NCBI GenBank assembly: GCA_947175845.1 | Contig: CAMWOK010000116.1 | Span: 1 to 8,315 of the forward strand | Direction of reading: 5' to 3' | Length of the DNA: 8,315 nucleotides | Source of the DNA: an uncultured Lachnospiraceae bacterium | Lineage (GTDB): Bacteria; Bacillota; Clostridia; Lachnospirales; Lachnospiraceae | Shown: positions 1 through 6,728 of the stretch, one piece after another | How the letters are laid out: every line of letters begins with the position of its first letter | How positions within the stretch are numbered: the first letter of the stretch is position 1 | The notes under the pieces: generated by a model | Told to the model about the DNA's origin: nothing | The model's input: the letters and a program-made list of their open reading frames with translations, nothing else | Databases searched by the model: none | Program-made: the position numbers and the translations under genes

Positions 1-119
1 AGCAAGCTCCCAACAGCATTTTGCATATCCAATTTTGCATGGCTGAACTGTTACCCAAATCAGTGTTAAGTTATCAGCAACAGCAAACAAAAATTTATGA
101 CAGTGCAGGGAGGTCAGTT

Positions 120-401
120 ATGGAAAACAAGTATGCGTTTGACGCAGTGATTCATGAGATACCAGAGAAGGGCGGCGCCTATGTCATTTTTCCGTGGAAT
201 ATCCGGGAGGAGTTTGGCAGGGGGCGCGTCAAGGTGCACGCCACGTTTGACGGAATTGCGTATGATGGGAGCATTGTCAATATGGGCGTGAAGGATGAGA
301 AGGGGAATATCTGCTATATTATCGGTATGCGAAAAGACATCCGCAGGCAGCTTAAAAAGGGCGAGGGAGATCGTGTGCATATGGTGATTGAGCCAGTATA
401 A
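120..401 (+). CDS. DUF1905 domain protein (small, stand-alone)
   Basis: A 93-residue protein made up of essentially one DUF1905 domain (AF2212/PG0164-like fold). The family pattern is visible: an aromatic/hydrophobic strand ending in a FP dipeptide (YVIFP, about residues 19-23), then an EEFG turn, a GRVKV strand, a DG turn, and a C-terminal GMRKDIRRQL helix followed by GDRVHMVIE. The biochemical role of the family is not established, and I infer none. There is no signal peptide or membrane segment, so it is probably cytoplasmic. I chose the ATG at 120 because a strong ribosome site (AGGGAGG, 107-113) lies just upstream and the family homology starts right after it. An in-frame TTG at 21 would add 33 residues with no domain similarity. 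I see no convincing promoter in 1-119. The next gene starts 130 bp downstream from its own promoter, so the two need not be co-transcribed. Confidence 0.85.
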   Translation: MENKYAFDAVIHEIPEKGGAYVIFPWNIREEFGRGRVKVHATFDGIAYDGSIVNMGVKDEKGNICYIIGMRKDIRRQLKKGEGDRVHMVIEPV

Positions 402-462
402 CCTGCACAAAAGGGTGCTGTGTTTTGGAGTCGGGGCGCGCATAGTAAGGAGCTGTCAGCCG

Positions 463-491
463 TTGACATCTCCCGCGACAGATTTTATAAT
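463..491 (+). promoter_or_regulatory. Perfect consensus sigma-A promoter of the receiver-alarmone synthetase gene
   Basis: TTGACA at 463-468 and TATAAT at 486-491 are separated by exactly 17 bases, which is the full vegetative consensus. Transcription would start near 498, giving a leader of about 34 bases before the ATG at 532. A short inverted repeat, TGTCA (454-458) and TGACA (464-468), overlaps the -35 box and could be a repressor site, but five-base arms can arise by chance. Confidence 0.85.
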
Positions 492-531
492 AATAAGCAG
501 GGGGTTTTGAAACATGTGAAAAAGGGGTTTT

Positions 532-1644
532 ATGGACATGCAAAAGATTTTGGTAGTGGATGACGCGGAGATAAACCGCGAAATGCTGAGAGAATTTCTG
601 GAGATTGACTATACAGTTGAGACGGCCGCAGACGGCGAGCAGGCCATAGGGAAGCTGCGCGCGCAGCACGGCGAGATAGCGGCGCTGCTGCTGGATCTGC
701 ACATGCCGCAGGCGGACGGCTTTGCGGTGATTGCACAGATGCGGGAGCAGGGATGGATGGACCGCATTCCGGTGCTCATCATCAGCAGCGAGGACTCTGT
801 GGAGGTGGAAAACCAGTGTTTTGAGCTTGGGGTTGCCGATTTTATCCACAGGCCGTTTGTGGATTCTATCGTCAAGAACCGGGTAAAAAATAACATCGAG
901 TTTTTTTACTGTAAGAATCAGCTCGAGCGCAAACTGGAGCGGCAGTCTGTTGTGCTGCGCAGGCAGGAGCAGATTATCAGGATACAGGCGGAGCAGCTCA
1001 GCGCGGCGGAGTCCTTCAACCGGCTGATGATGGAGTACCGATCGGCGATCATGGAGGTGGAGACCAGGCTCAAGGTGCTCAATGCCATGTTTTCCGAGCA
1101 GTACAAGAGAAATCCCTTTGAGTCCATCAAGAGCCGTCTCAAGAAGCCGGAGAGCATCTACAAAAAGCTGGTGCGCAAGGAGCTTCCGGTCACGGTTGAG
1201 AATATTGAGGAGCACATCGCAGACGTTGCGGGGCTGCGGGTCATCTGCTCTTTCCCGGATGACATCTACCGGCTGGCGGAGCTGCTGCCCAAGCAGGATG
1301 ACATTATCCTGCTCAAGAAAAAGGATTATATCCGGGAGCCGAAGTCCAACGGATACCGCAGTCTGCACCTGATTGTGAGCGTTCCGGTATTTCTGCCCGA
1401 CGAGAAGAAGTACATGAAGGCGGAGGTGCAGTTTCGCACGATCGCCATGGACTTCTGGGCGAGCCTTGAGCACAAGCTCAAGTACAAGAAAGATATCGAG
1501 AACACGGAGGAGATAGAGGAGCAGCTCAAAGCCTGCGCGGACTCCATCGAGGCGCTCGATTACCAGATGCAGGAAATCCGCGATAAGATATACGAGACGC
1601 GTGCCGCATCGCCGGCTGCCGGCGATGCGGCGTCCATGTACTGA
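532..1644 (+). CDS. Fusion of two-component receiver domain and RelA/SpoT small alarmone synthetase domain
   Basis: A 370-residue cytoplasmic protein. Residues about 4-120 form a receiver: acidic pair D10/D11, phospho-acceptor D55 in LLLDLHMP, switch serine S85, and an HRPF motif in which Arg107 replaces the usual Lys. Residues about 124-185 are charged and helical, probably coiled coil. Residues about 165-350 match RelQ-type (p)ppGpp synthetases: the basic RLKK...KKLVRK stretch, DVAGLR with Mg-binding D231, KDYIREPKSNGYRSLH with the guanine-stacking Tyr275, EVQFRT with E298 and Q300, then DFWASLEHKLKYK. No hydrolase (HD), TGS or ACT domain is present. Known family activity is pyrophosphate transfer from ATP to GTP or GDP; control by phosphorylation of the receiver is inferred. 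Two in-frame ATGs exist: 532 (4 bases after AAAGGGG, 521-527) and 538 (10 bases after), so translation may start at Met3. No partner kinase is adjacent. The C-terminal tail is low-complexity Ala-rich and coincides with a DNA hairpin. Confidence 0.9.
   Translation: MDMQKILVVDDAEINREMLREFLEIDYTVETAADGEQAIGKLRAQHGEIAALLLDLHMPQADGFAVIAQMREQGWMDRIPVLIISSEDSVEVENQCFELGVADFIHRPFVDSIVKNRVKNNIEFFYCKNQLERKLERQSVVLRRQEQIIRIQAEQLSAAESFNRLMMEYRSAIMEVETRLKVLNAMFSEQYKRNPFESIKSRLKKPESIYKKLVRKELPVTVENIEEHIADVAGLRVICSFPDDIYRLAELLPKQDDIILLKKKDYIREPKSNGYRSLHLIVSVPVFLPDEKKYMKAEVQFRTIAMDFWASLEHKLKYKKDIENTEEIEEQLKACADSIEALDYQMQEIRDKIYETRAASPAAGDAASMY
1603..1631. terminator. Strong GC-rich inverted repeat at convergent gene junction, possible bidirectional terminator
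   Basis: GCCGCATCGCCGG (1603-1615) and its exact reverse complement CCGGCGATGCGGC (1619-1631) flank a CTG loop. The repeat lies in the last codons of the receiver-alarmone synthetase gene, encoding its Ala-rich tail, and about 20 bases beyond the stop of the oppositely oriented glucosidase gene. It is well placed to stop or protect transcripts from both sides. No T-tract follows on either strand, so it is not a textbook intrinsic terminator; mRNA 3'-end protection is an alternative. Confidence 0.4.
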
Positions 1645-1650
1645 CCCGGA

Positions 1651-3324
1651 TTACTGCAGTTCGATCACTGCCATCTGGTAGCGTTTCAACTCGATCACGC
1701 CGTCATTTATGACAACTGTGTCATAATTGGAGAGCAGGATGCTCTGCACTGCGCCCGGCAGCAGAAGGGTAGTTTTGGCGGGCTTTGCATTGTTGATAAT
1801 CAGGACGTCTCTCTTGCCGTCGCTGCGCCTGTACGCGATGACGCCCGATTCCTCCTCGTAGAGCGGCGTGAATGCACCGTAGATAAATAATTCCTGAAAG
1901 TCCCCGGATTTTCTGAGCGCAATCATTTTTTTGTAGAATGCGTACAGGGAATCCGGGTCTTTTTTCTGCGCCTCGTAGTTGATGCTGTGATAGTTTGGAT
2001 TGACCGCAAACCAGGGCTCGGCGGTGGAGAATCCGGCGTTTGGCGCGCTGCTCCACTGCATGGGCGTGCGCGAATGTTCCCGGGACTCGCGGTTTATCTG
2101 GTCGAATGCCTCCTCCGCCGTCATTCCGTTTTTGATCTGTTCCTCGTACAGAACGAAGGTGGTCGGGTCCCGGAACGCGTCGAGCCGGTCTTTTCGGAAA
2201 TCCCGCATACCGATTGCCTGTCCCTGGTAGAGGAACACGATTCCGGGCAGAAAAAAGTTGATGCCGCCCACAAGGGAACTGCTGTAGAAGTCGATTTCGC
2301 TCTCTGGAATGAAGCGCTCCACCGTGCGGGAGAGGTCATGGTTTTCCAGATAGTTGCACAGCAGTCCGCGCCCGCGTATCATCTCCTGTTTTTCGAACAG
2401 AAGTTTCTTGATCGCGTCCATCATTGCGACGGGCTTGTCCTTCCACTGCGGCGCGTTGACGTGGAAGATGGAGTGGCAGAAGTCGAAAATGGTCGAAAAG
2501 TAGCCGTTGTCGCCGATGTACTCCGCGAGGGTGTCGGGCGGAAGTCCCTCGTCGACCTCGCCGATTGTCATGGCGTCATAGCGCGCAAAGGTGTTTTCTT
2601 TCAAGTCCTGAAAATAGGCGCCGATTCCCTCCGCGTTGGTGAAGTAGGCAAAGCCGTCCGCGAGGCCGTCCGCGCCGTTTGCGGGAAGGTCCGGGCAGGA
2701 GAAGTCCTTTTTCAGATGGCTGATGGCGTCGACGCGGAATCCCCGGATGCCCAGATCAAGCCAGCGGTTAACCATTTCGTATATTTCCCGGCGCAGGGCG
2801 GGATTCTCCCAGTTCAGGTCCGGCTGCCATTTGGTGAAGAGATGCAGGTAGTAGCGGTTGGAGTCGCCGATGCGCTCCCACGCGCTGCCGCCAAAGATGG
2901 AGCGCCAGTTGTTGGGTGCCTTTCCGTCGCGGCCCTCCTGGATGATGTAGTACTTTCCGTACTCCCCGTCGGGGTCTGCCAGCGCGCGCTGGAACCAGGG
3001 ATGCTCGGATGAGGTATGGTTCACGACCAGATCCATGAGAATCCGGATGCCGCGGCTGTCCGCTTCGCGTATCAGCTCTTTCAAGTCATCCTTGCTTCCA
3101 AACATGGGGTCAATCTCCTCGTAGTCCGAGATGTCGTACCCGTGGTCTTTCATGGGGGATTTGTTGACAGGGCAGAGCCAGATGACGTTGATTCCCAGGT
3201 CGGCAAGGTCGTCAAGGTGTGCGGTGATGCCCTTTAAGTCCCCGACACCGTCCCCGTTTGTGTCTTGGAAACTCTTGGGGTAGATTTGGTATCCTATGGT
3301 ATTGTGCCACCATTTTTTTAACAT
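1651..3324 (-). CDS. GH13 alpha-glucosidase (oligo-1,6-glucosidase/maltase-type, probable exo-alpha-1,4)
   Basis: A 557-residue cytoplasmic enzyme with no signal peptide, the usual length for GH13 subfamily 31. It should release glucose from the non-reducing end of short alpha-glucosides. Visible landmarks: calcium-type loop DTNGDGVGD (21-29), DLVVNH (98-103), QPDLN (167-171), GFRVDAIS with nucleophile D199, acid/base E256 in TIGEVDEG, NHD with D330, and RTPMQW (419-424). A C-terminal beta domain occupies about 480-557. The residue after the nucleophile is Ala200. In this subfamily Val there goes with alpha-1,6 preference and Ala with alpha-1,4 enzymes, so maltose or maltooligosaccharides are likelier substrates than isomaltose (inference). 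The motif YQGQAIGM has Ala370 where Glu is common. The start is supported by AAAGGAGA upstream of the ATG. It is the last gene of the regulator-kinase-glucosidase operon, 22 bp after the kinase. Trehalose-6-phosphate hydrolase is possible but less likely. Confidence 0.92.
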   Translation of the reverse strand: MLKKWWHNTIGYQIYPKSFQDTNGDGVGDLKGITAHLDDLADLGINVIWLCPVNKSPMKDHGYDISDYEEIDPMFGSKDDLKELIREADSRGIRILMDLVVNHTSSEHPWFQRALADPDGEYGKYYIIQEGRDGKAPNNWRSIFGGSAWERIGDSNRYYLHLFTKWQPDLNWENPALRREIYEMVNRWLDLGIRGFRVDAISHLKKDFSCPDLPANGADGLADGFAYFTNAEGIGAYFQDLKENTFARYDAMTIGEVDEGLPPDTLAEYIGDNGYFSTIFDFCHSIFHVNAPQWKDKPVAMMDAIKKLLFEKQEMIRGRGLLCNYLENHDLSRTVERFIPESEIDFYSSSLVGGINFFLPGIVFLYQGQAIGMRDFRKDRLDAFRDPTTFVLYEEQIKNGMTAEEAFDQINRESREHSRTPMQWSSAPNAGFSTAEPWFAVNPNYHSINYEAQKKDPDSLYAFYKKMIALRKSGDFQELFIYGAFTPLYEEESGVIAYRRSDGKRDVLIINNAKPAKTTLLLPGAVQSILLSNYDTVVINDGVIELKRYQMAVIELQ

Positions 3325-3343
3325 GTGCAGTATCTCCTTTCGT

Positions 3344-3358
3344 GCGTTACGGTAACGC
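3344..3358. promoter_or_regulatory. 15-bp palindrome at kinase stop / before glucosidase ribosome site
   Basis: GCGTTACGGTAACGC is a perfect 7+1+7 palindrome. It covers the last two sense codons and the stop of the kinase gene, and ends a few bases before the AAAGGAGA ribosome site of the glucosidase gene. In mRNA it could form a small 6-bp hairpin with a 3-base loop. It may tune translation or processing between the two cistrons, or be a protein-binding site. Its role is unknown. Confidence 0.4.
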
Positions 3359-5080
3359 TTCCTTTTGCTGTTGACTCCGCGTGGGCAGATCCCGCGCGGG
3401 AGGATTCCTGGCAGGAATCGAGAATGTGATCATCGTGCTTTCGTTCAGGATGCTGTTGATCTTCAGCCCGTACTCCTTCCCGTAGGTGAGCTGCAGGCGC
3501 TCGTGGACATTCTTGAGTCCGTATCCCTGGGACTGGGTCTGCGTCAGCAGCGGGAGTTTCTCCGGCGGGATGCCGCGCCCGTTGTCCATGATGGTGAAGT
3601 GCACAAGGTCATTGACCTGTGTGACGGTGAGAAAGAGGGCGCCCCGCTTACTCTGGTTGGGCAGGATGCCATGCATAATGGCATTTTCGACCAGCGGCTG
3701 AAGCAGCAGGTTTGGAAGCTCCAGCTCTGGCAGCGGGTCGTCGAGCTGATACACGGCATCAAATAGATTATCGTTCAAAATCAGCTGGATTTCAATATAG
3801 GATTTCACATTTTTTATCTCGTCGGAGAGGAGAGTCTCCGCCCTGCCCTTGTTCAGCGTGGTCCGGTAGAAGGTGGACAGAAGCTGTGCCATCTGGCTGA
3901 TCTCTGTCTGGCTGTTCAGGAGCGCCTTGCTGTTGATGGAGGAGAGGCAGTTGTAGAGAAAATGCGGATTGATCTGTGCCTGCAGCGCCATCAGCTGCGT
4001 CTCCTTGAGAGTGATCTTATTCCGGTAGTCCTCCACGACCAGGCGGTCCAGCTCATGAATCATGTGCTGGAAACGGTTGGTCAGCTCGCCGATCTCATCC
4101 GGGCAGTCGTCGTGAATCTGCACGGTCAGATCGCCCTCCTGGACGCGGTACATGGCGGCGAGCAGCAGATTGACTTTCTGTGCAAAGAAGTTTGACAAAA
4201 GCCCGCTGACCGCGTAGATCAGGACGAAGCACAGCAGCAGGATGACGAGGATTGTGACCGCCATCTTGTTTGCGGGCGCCGACACGAGGCAGGAAGGCTT
4301 TTCCAGCGTGATAACCCAGTCGTTTTTGAGCGGGCTGCTGAGCTTGGTAGTCCAGCCTTCCTCCGGATACGTCTGCCCTTGAATGGTCGCGTCTGTGTAG
4401 TCGTAAAAGGTTTCCCGGGAATCTGCAATCTCCAGATGGTAGTCGTTTGACAGGTCCGTCAGCACGCTGAAAAACTTATCGGGTCTGAGCCGGATGCAGA
4501 GGCAGTGCTGCGAGAACGAGGTGACAAACTTAATGTAGGGCGCGGGAACGCGCTGAATCAGGCACAGATAGCCATCCTGATCCAGATGCCAGACGGGTGA
4601 TGCGGTGTCCGAAAGGGAACTGTACCAGCGCTCGGATTCAAGGTCGGAGAGGGGGCGGAGCTGACGGCCGTGAAACAGGTCCGTCCGGTCCACATACAAG
4701 GTGATCCGGGCAATCTCCGGGTGCTGCGTGTAGATGTTGTCAAGCAGCACATCATATTCATAGTGAAGCATCTCGAACTTTTCGATGATGCCCTGATTCT
4801 GCGACGAGGAGACATTGACGATGGTCTCCGACAGTGCGAGGTAGGTCACAAGGTTCTCGTAGAGCTGTATCTGGTAGTCGAGAGAGTTGTAGGCGGTGTC
4901 GATGGCGGAGGAGAGTGCGTCCCGCTCCTTGGCCAGCAGAAAACCGTGCGTCTGGCGGTAACAGAAGATTCCCAGTGTGATAAGGGGGATCACGCCGGCC
5001 AGAATGCAGGTCAGTATCAGTTTGTTTCTGTATTTCAGGTTCAGGTAAACGCTGAGTGTGCGGTTCAGTAAGCGTCTCAT
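3347..5080 (-). CDS. YesM-like sensor histidine kinase
   Basis: A 577-residue membrane kinase. TM1 lies at about residues 21-41 and TM2 at about 274-295, leaving an extracellular sensor of roughly 230 residues (probably Cache-like by family; fold inferred). A HAMP-type region follows (about 296-348). The His_kinase domain has phospho-acceptor His373 in QINPHFLYN, typical of the LytS/YesM class. The ATPase domain has N-box LVENAIMHG (N466), G1 DNGRG (499-503) and G2 GYGLKN (519-524). All catalytic motifs are present. The tail beyond the ATPase domain carries three pentapeptide repeats (residues 556-570). Its ATG overlaps the stop of the upstream response-regulator gene (ATGA) and has an AGGAGG ribosome site, so the two are translationally coupled and almost certainly cognate. 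Such pairs commonly control carbohydrate ABC transporters, which fits the divergent lipoprotein gene. The ligand cannot be read from the sequence. Confidence 0.93.
   Translation of the reverse strand: MRRLLNRTLSVYLNLKYRNKLILTCILAGVIPLITLGIFCYRQTHGFLLAKERDALSSAIDTAYNSLDYQIQLYENLVTYLALSETIVNVSSSQNQGIIEKFEMLHYEYDVLLDNIYTQHPEIARITLYVDRTDLFHGRQLRPLSDLESERWYSSLSDTASPVWHLDQDGYLCLIQRVPAPYIKFVTSFSQHCLCIRLRPDKFFSVLTDLSNDYHLEIADSRETFYDYTDATIQGQTYPEEGWTTKLSSPLKNDWVITLEKPSCLVSAPANKMAVTILVILLLCFVLIYAVSGLLSNFFAQKVNLLLAAMYRVQEGDLTVQIHDDCPDEIGELTNRFQHMIHELDRLVVEDYRNKITLKETQLMALQAQINPHFLYNCLSSINSKALLNSQTEISQMAQLLSTFYRTTLNKGRAETLLSDEIKNVKSYIEIQLILNDNLFDAVYQLDDPLPELELPNLLLQPLVENAIMHGILPNQSKRGALFLTVTQVNDLVHFTIMDNGRGIPPEKLPLLTQTQSQGYGLKNVHERLQLTYGKEYGLKINSILNESTMITFSIPARNPPARDLPTRSQQQKEALP
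3371..3415 (-). repeat. Three degenerate 15-bp tandem repeats in the kinase C-terminal tail
   Basis: Three consecutive 15-base units encode PARNP, PARDL and PTRSQ (residues 556-570 of the kinase), after the ATPase domain. The region also contains the palindrome CCCGCGCGGG (3391-3400), and GATTCCTGGCAGGAATC (3403-3419) overlaps its upstream end. This looks like a small tandem duplication that has diverged. A structural role for the Pro/Arg-rich tail is unknown. Confidence 0.5.
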
Positions 5081-6585
5081 AGGGATTCCTCCTGCCGGTA
5101 CTTTTCCGGCGATCTGCCAAAGTATTCCCGAAAGCTCTGGCAGAAGTATGAATAGTTTGCGTATCCGACGCTGGTTCCAATGTCGATGACCTTGCGGCTG
5201 GTGGTGCGCAGCAGTTCGCTCGCCCGCTCCATGCGCACCTGGCGGATGTACTGCGAGAGGCTCTTTCCGGTACTTTTTTTGAAAAGCCGGCTCAGGTAAT
5301 CCGGTGTCAGATAGACGAGGGAGGCAAGCATTTCCACCGAGAGGTCACGGCTGTAATTCTGGTGGATATAGTTTTGGGTCGAGACGATTTCGCGCCGGAT
5401 GTCGAGCGCGGAAGCGCAGCGGTAGCTTTGCACGATTTTGTCTGCCATGGACTGGATCGTGCGGATGATCTCGAGAATATCCTGCTGAATGTAGAGCTCT
5501 GTGATCAGGGTGTCGAGCGGCTGTCCGGCGCCGTCCGGCAGAAAGGGATACAGGGTGGTAATCAGGTTGGAAAACACAAACTTCACAAAGATCTGAGACT
5601 GCTTTGCAGGCTGCCGGTATTTCTGAAAGAGCAGGTTCAGATTCTGTGTCAGTCCGGCGCTGTCCTTGTCGCAGAGGCTGCGCTTGACCATGGACAGTAT
5701 GGTGCGGTCGTCGAGCTCATCCTGATTTCTGCCGGTAAGGCCGATATCCTCATAGGAGAAAACAGGGTTTTCCGGGTTCCAGAAGCGCTGCTCCATCTGC
5801 TGCTCCGCGAAGGTGTAGGCATCCTGCAAATCAGAATATCCGTGGATGGGCTGGCTGATGGCAAGATGGCAGCTTGTCTGAAAACTCTCCTGAATGTAAG
5901 CGTGCAGCCGGCAGCCAAAAGCGCGGGCATTTTCGGTCTGCCTGCGCAGAAACAGCACGGACTGCGTGGAGGAGAGGCTGAGGGTTTCCATGTCCAGCTG
6001 CATCTCACACCGGAGCTTCTCGTAAAATACAGCGTAGTTTTTCTCCAGAAAGTGCGGCGGAAAGTCCAGCAGTACCACCTGGTGAAATTCGTTCAGCAGG
6101 CGGATGATTTCCGGCGAAAGGCCGGCGGGGAGCGTGCCGTTGATGCAGCCGTGCAGCGCGTACTGCAGCATGTAGGACTGCTGGGTGTCCTGCAGAAGCT
6201 TCATGTCCCGCTCCTCGGAGAGCAGGTGGATCACGTCCGTGAGGGTGGCCTCGAGTTCGTTTGGCACGACAGGTTTGAGGATGTAGCTTACTGCGCCGAG
6301 TGTCATGGCCGTGCGCGCGTACTCAAACTCTGCGTAGCTGCTGAAGATGATGGTCTTGATGCCGGGGAGCAGTTCTGCGGCCTTTCTTGCGAGATCCAGC
6401 CCGGAGGAGGCCGGCATACGGATGTCTGTGAACAGAATGTCCGCCGGCCAGGTTTTTAACAGTTCCAGGGCGGTGGAGACACTCTCCGCCTCCTTCAGTT
6501 CCAGTGGGAGATTTGCGGACTGAATCAGATAGCTGATGCATTCCCGCTCGGTACTCTCGTCGTCCACAATAAGCATTTTGTACAT
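5077..6585 (-). CDS. YesN-like response regulator with AraC-type DNA-binding domain
   Basis: A 502-residue cytoplasmic transcription factor. The receiver (about 1-125) has D8/D9, phospho-acceptor D54 in FTDIRMP, switch serine S82/S83 and K104-P105, so it looks fully competent. The middle (about 130-390) is the poorly conserved linker of this class. The C-terminal AraC/XylS double helix-turn-helix (about 402-499) contains LSVEMLASLVYLTPDYLSRL and VIDIGTSVGYANYSYFCQ, closing with FGRSPEKYR, the typical end motif. The start at 6585 is supported by AAAGGAGC 6-7 bases upstream; Met4 is a less well placed alternative. It is the first gene of a three-gene operon, overlaps the kinase gene by four bases and faces a solute-binding lipoprotein gene. 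It probably activates that gene from sites in the shared intergenic region and may control its own operon (inference from context). Confidence 0.93.
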   Translation of the reverse strand: MYKMLIVDDESTERECISYLIQSANLPLELKEAESVSTALELLKTWPADILFTDIRMPASSGLDLARKAAELLPGIKTIIFSSYAEFEYARTAMTLGAVSYILKPVVPNELEATLTDVIHLLSEERDMKLLQDTQQSYMLQYALHGCINGTLPAGLSPEIIRLLNEFHQVVLLDFPPHFLEKNYAVFYEKLRCEMQLDMETLSLSSTQSVLFLRRQTENARAFGCRLHAYIQESFQTSCHLAISQPIHGYSDLQDAYTFAEQQMEQRFWNPENPVFSYEDIGLTGRNQDELDDRTILSMVKRSLCDKDSAGLTQNLNLLFQKYRQPAKQSQIFVKFVFSNLITTLYPFLPDGAGQPLDTLITELYIQQDILEIIRTIQSMADKIVQSYRCASALDIRREIVSTQNYIHQNYSRDLSVEMLASLVYLTPDYLSRLFKKSTGKSLSQYIRQVRMERASELLRTTSRKVIDIGTSVGYANYSYFCQSFREYFGRSPEKYRQEESL

Positions 6586-6621
6586 ATATCGCTCCTTTAT
6601 CTGTGAGAAAAATATTCATCT

Positions 6622-6650
6622 TTTATAAAAACATATCACTTATTTGCACA
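6622..6650 (-). promoter_or_regulatory. Candidate promoter of the regulator-kinase-glucosidase operon
   Basis: On the minus strand TATAAA (6627-6622) is preceded, after 17 bases, by a poor -35 box TGTGCA (6650-6645, three of six matches). Transcription would start near 6615, about 30 bases before the regulator's start codon. The weak -35 suggests an activated or low-level promoter. This is a visual match only. Confidence 0.35.
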
Positions 6651-6676
6651 TTTTGGAACAACCTATATTAATTTGA

Positions 6677-6710
6677 CGGAAATCTGATATGTTTCTCGGA
6701 AATTTTATAT
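6677..6710 (+). repeat. 14-bp direct repeat with 20-bp period, candidate AraC-type regulator site
   Basis: CGGAAATCTGATAT (6677-6690) and CGGAAATTTTATAT (6697-6710) match at 12 of 14 positions, start to start 20 bases apart, close to two helical turns. A looser third copy (GGAA at 6655, ATAT at 6665) lies upstream. Direct repeats spaced by about two turns are the usual target layout of AraC-family proteins, and the adjacent operon encodes one. Binding is inferred. Confidence 0.5.
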
Positions 6711-6728
6711 ATAACGTTAACCCCAATT

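Noticed and set aside
21..119. TTG start extending the DUF1905 protein by 33 residues
   Set aside because: The extension has no domain similarity, while the ATG at 120 has a strong ribosome site at good spacing.
404..430. Possible terminator after the DUF1905 gene (GCAC...GTGC followed by TGTTTT)
   Set aside because: The stem has only four base pairs and the T-run is short and interrupted; too weak to call.
352..1473. 373-codon open frame on the minus strand opposite the receiver-alarmone synthetase gene
   Set aside because: It is antisense to a gene with clear domain homology. Its translation is rich in Leu, His and Arg and shows no recognisable motif, which is typical of a shadow frame in GC-rich coding sequence.
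120..1644. ToxSAS-like toxin-antitoxin pair, with the DUF1905 protein as antitoxin to the synthetase
   Set aside because: The synthetase is RelQ-like with a receiver domain rather than a toxSAS type. DUF1905 is not a known antitoxin family as far as I know, and the 130-bp gap with an independent promoter is unlike a toxin-antitoxin operon.
1987..3012. 341-codon open frame on the plus strand opposite the glucosidase gene
   Set aside because: It lies wholly inside the GH13 coding sequence, where catalytic motifs prove the other strand. The translation has no recognisable domain.
5362..6459. 365-codon open frame on the plus strand opposite the response regulator
   Set aside because: It is antisense to a well-supported AraC-type regulator and shows no motif or plausible ribosome site.
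6712..6719. TAACGTTA palindrome as a catabolite-control (cre) site
   Set aside because: Only eight bases are symmetrical and the flanks do not match the cre consensus.
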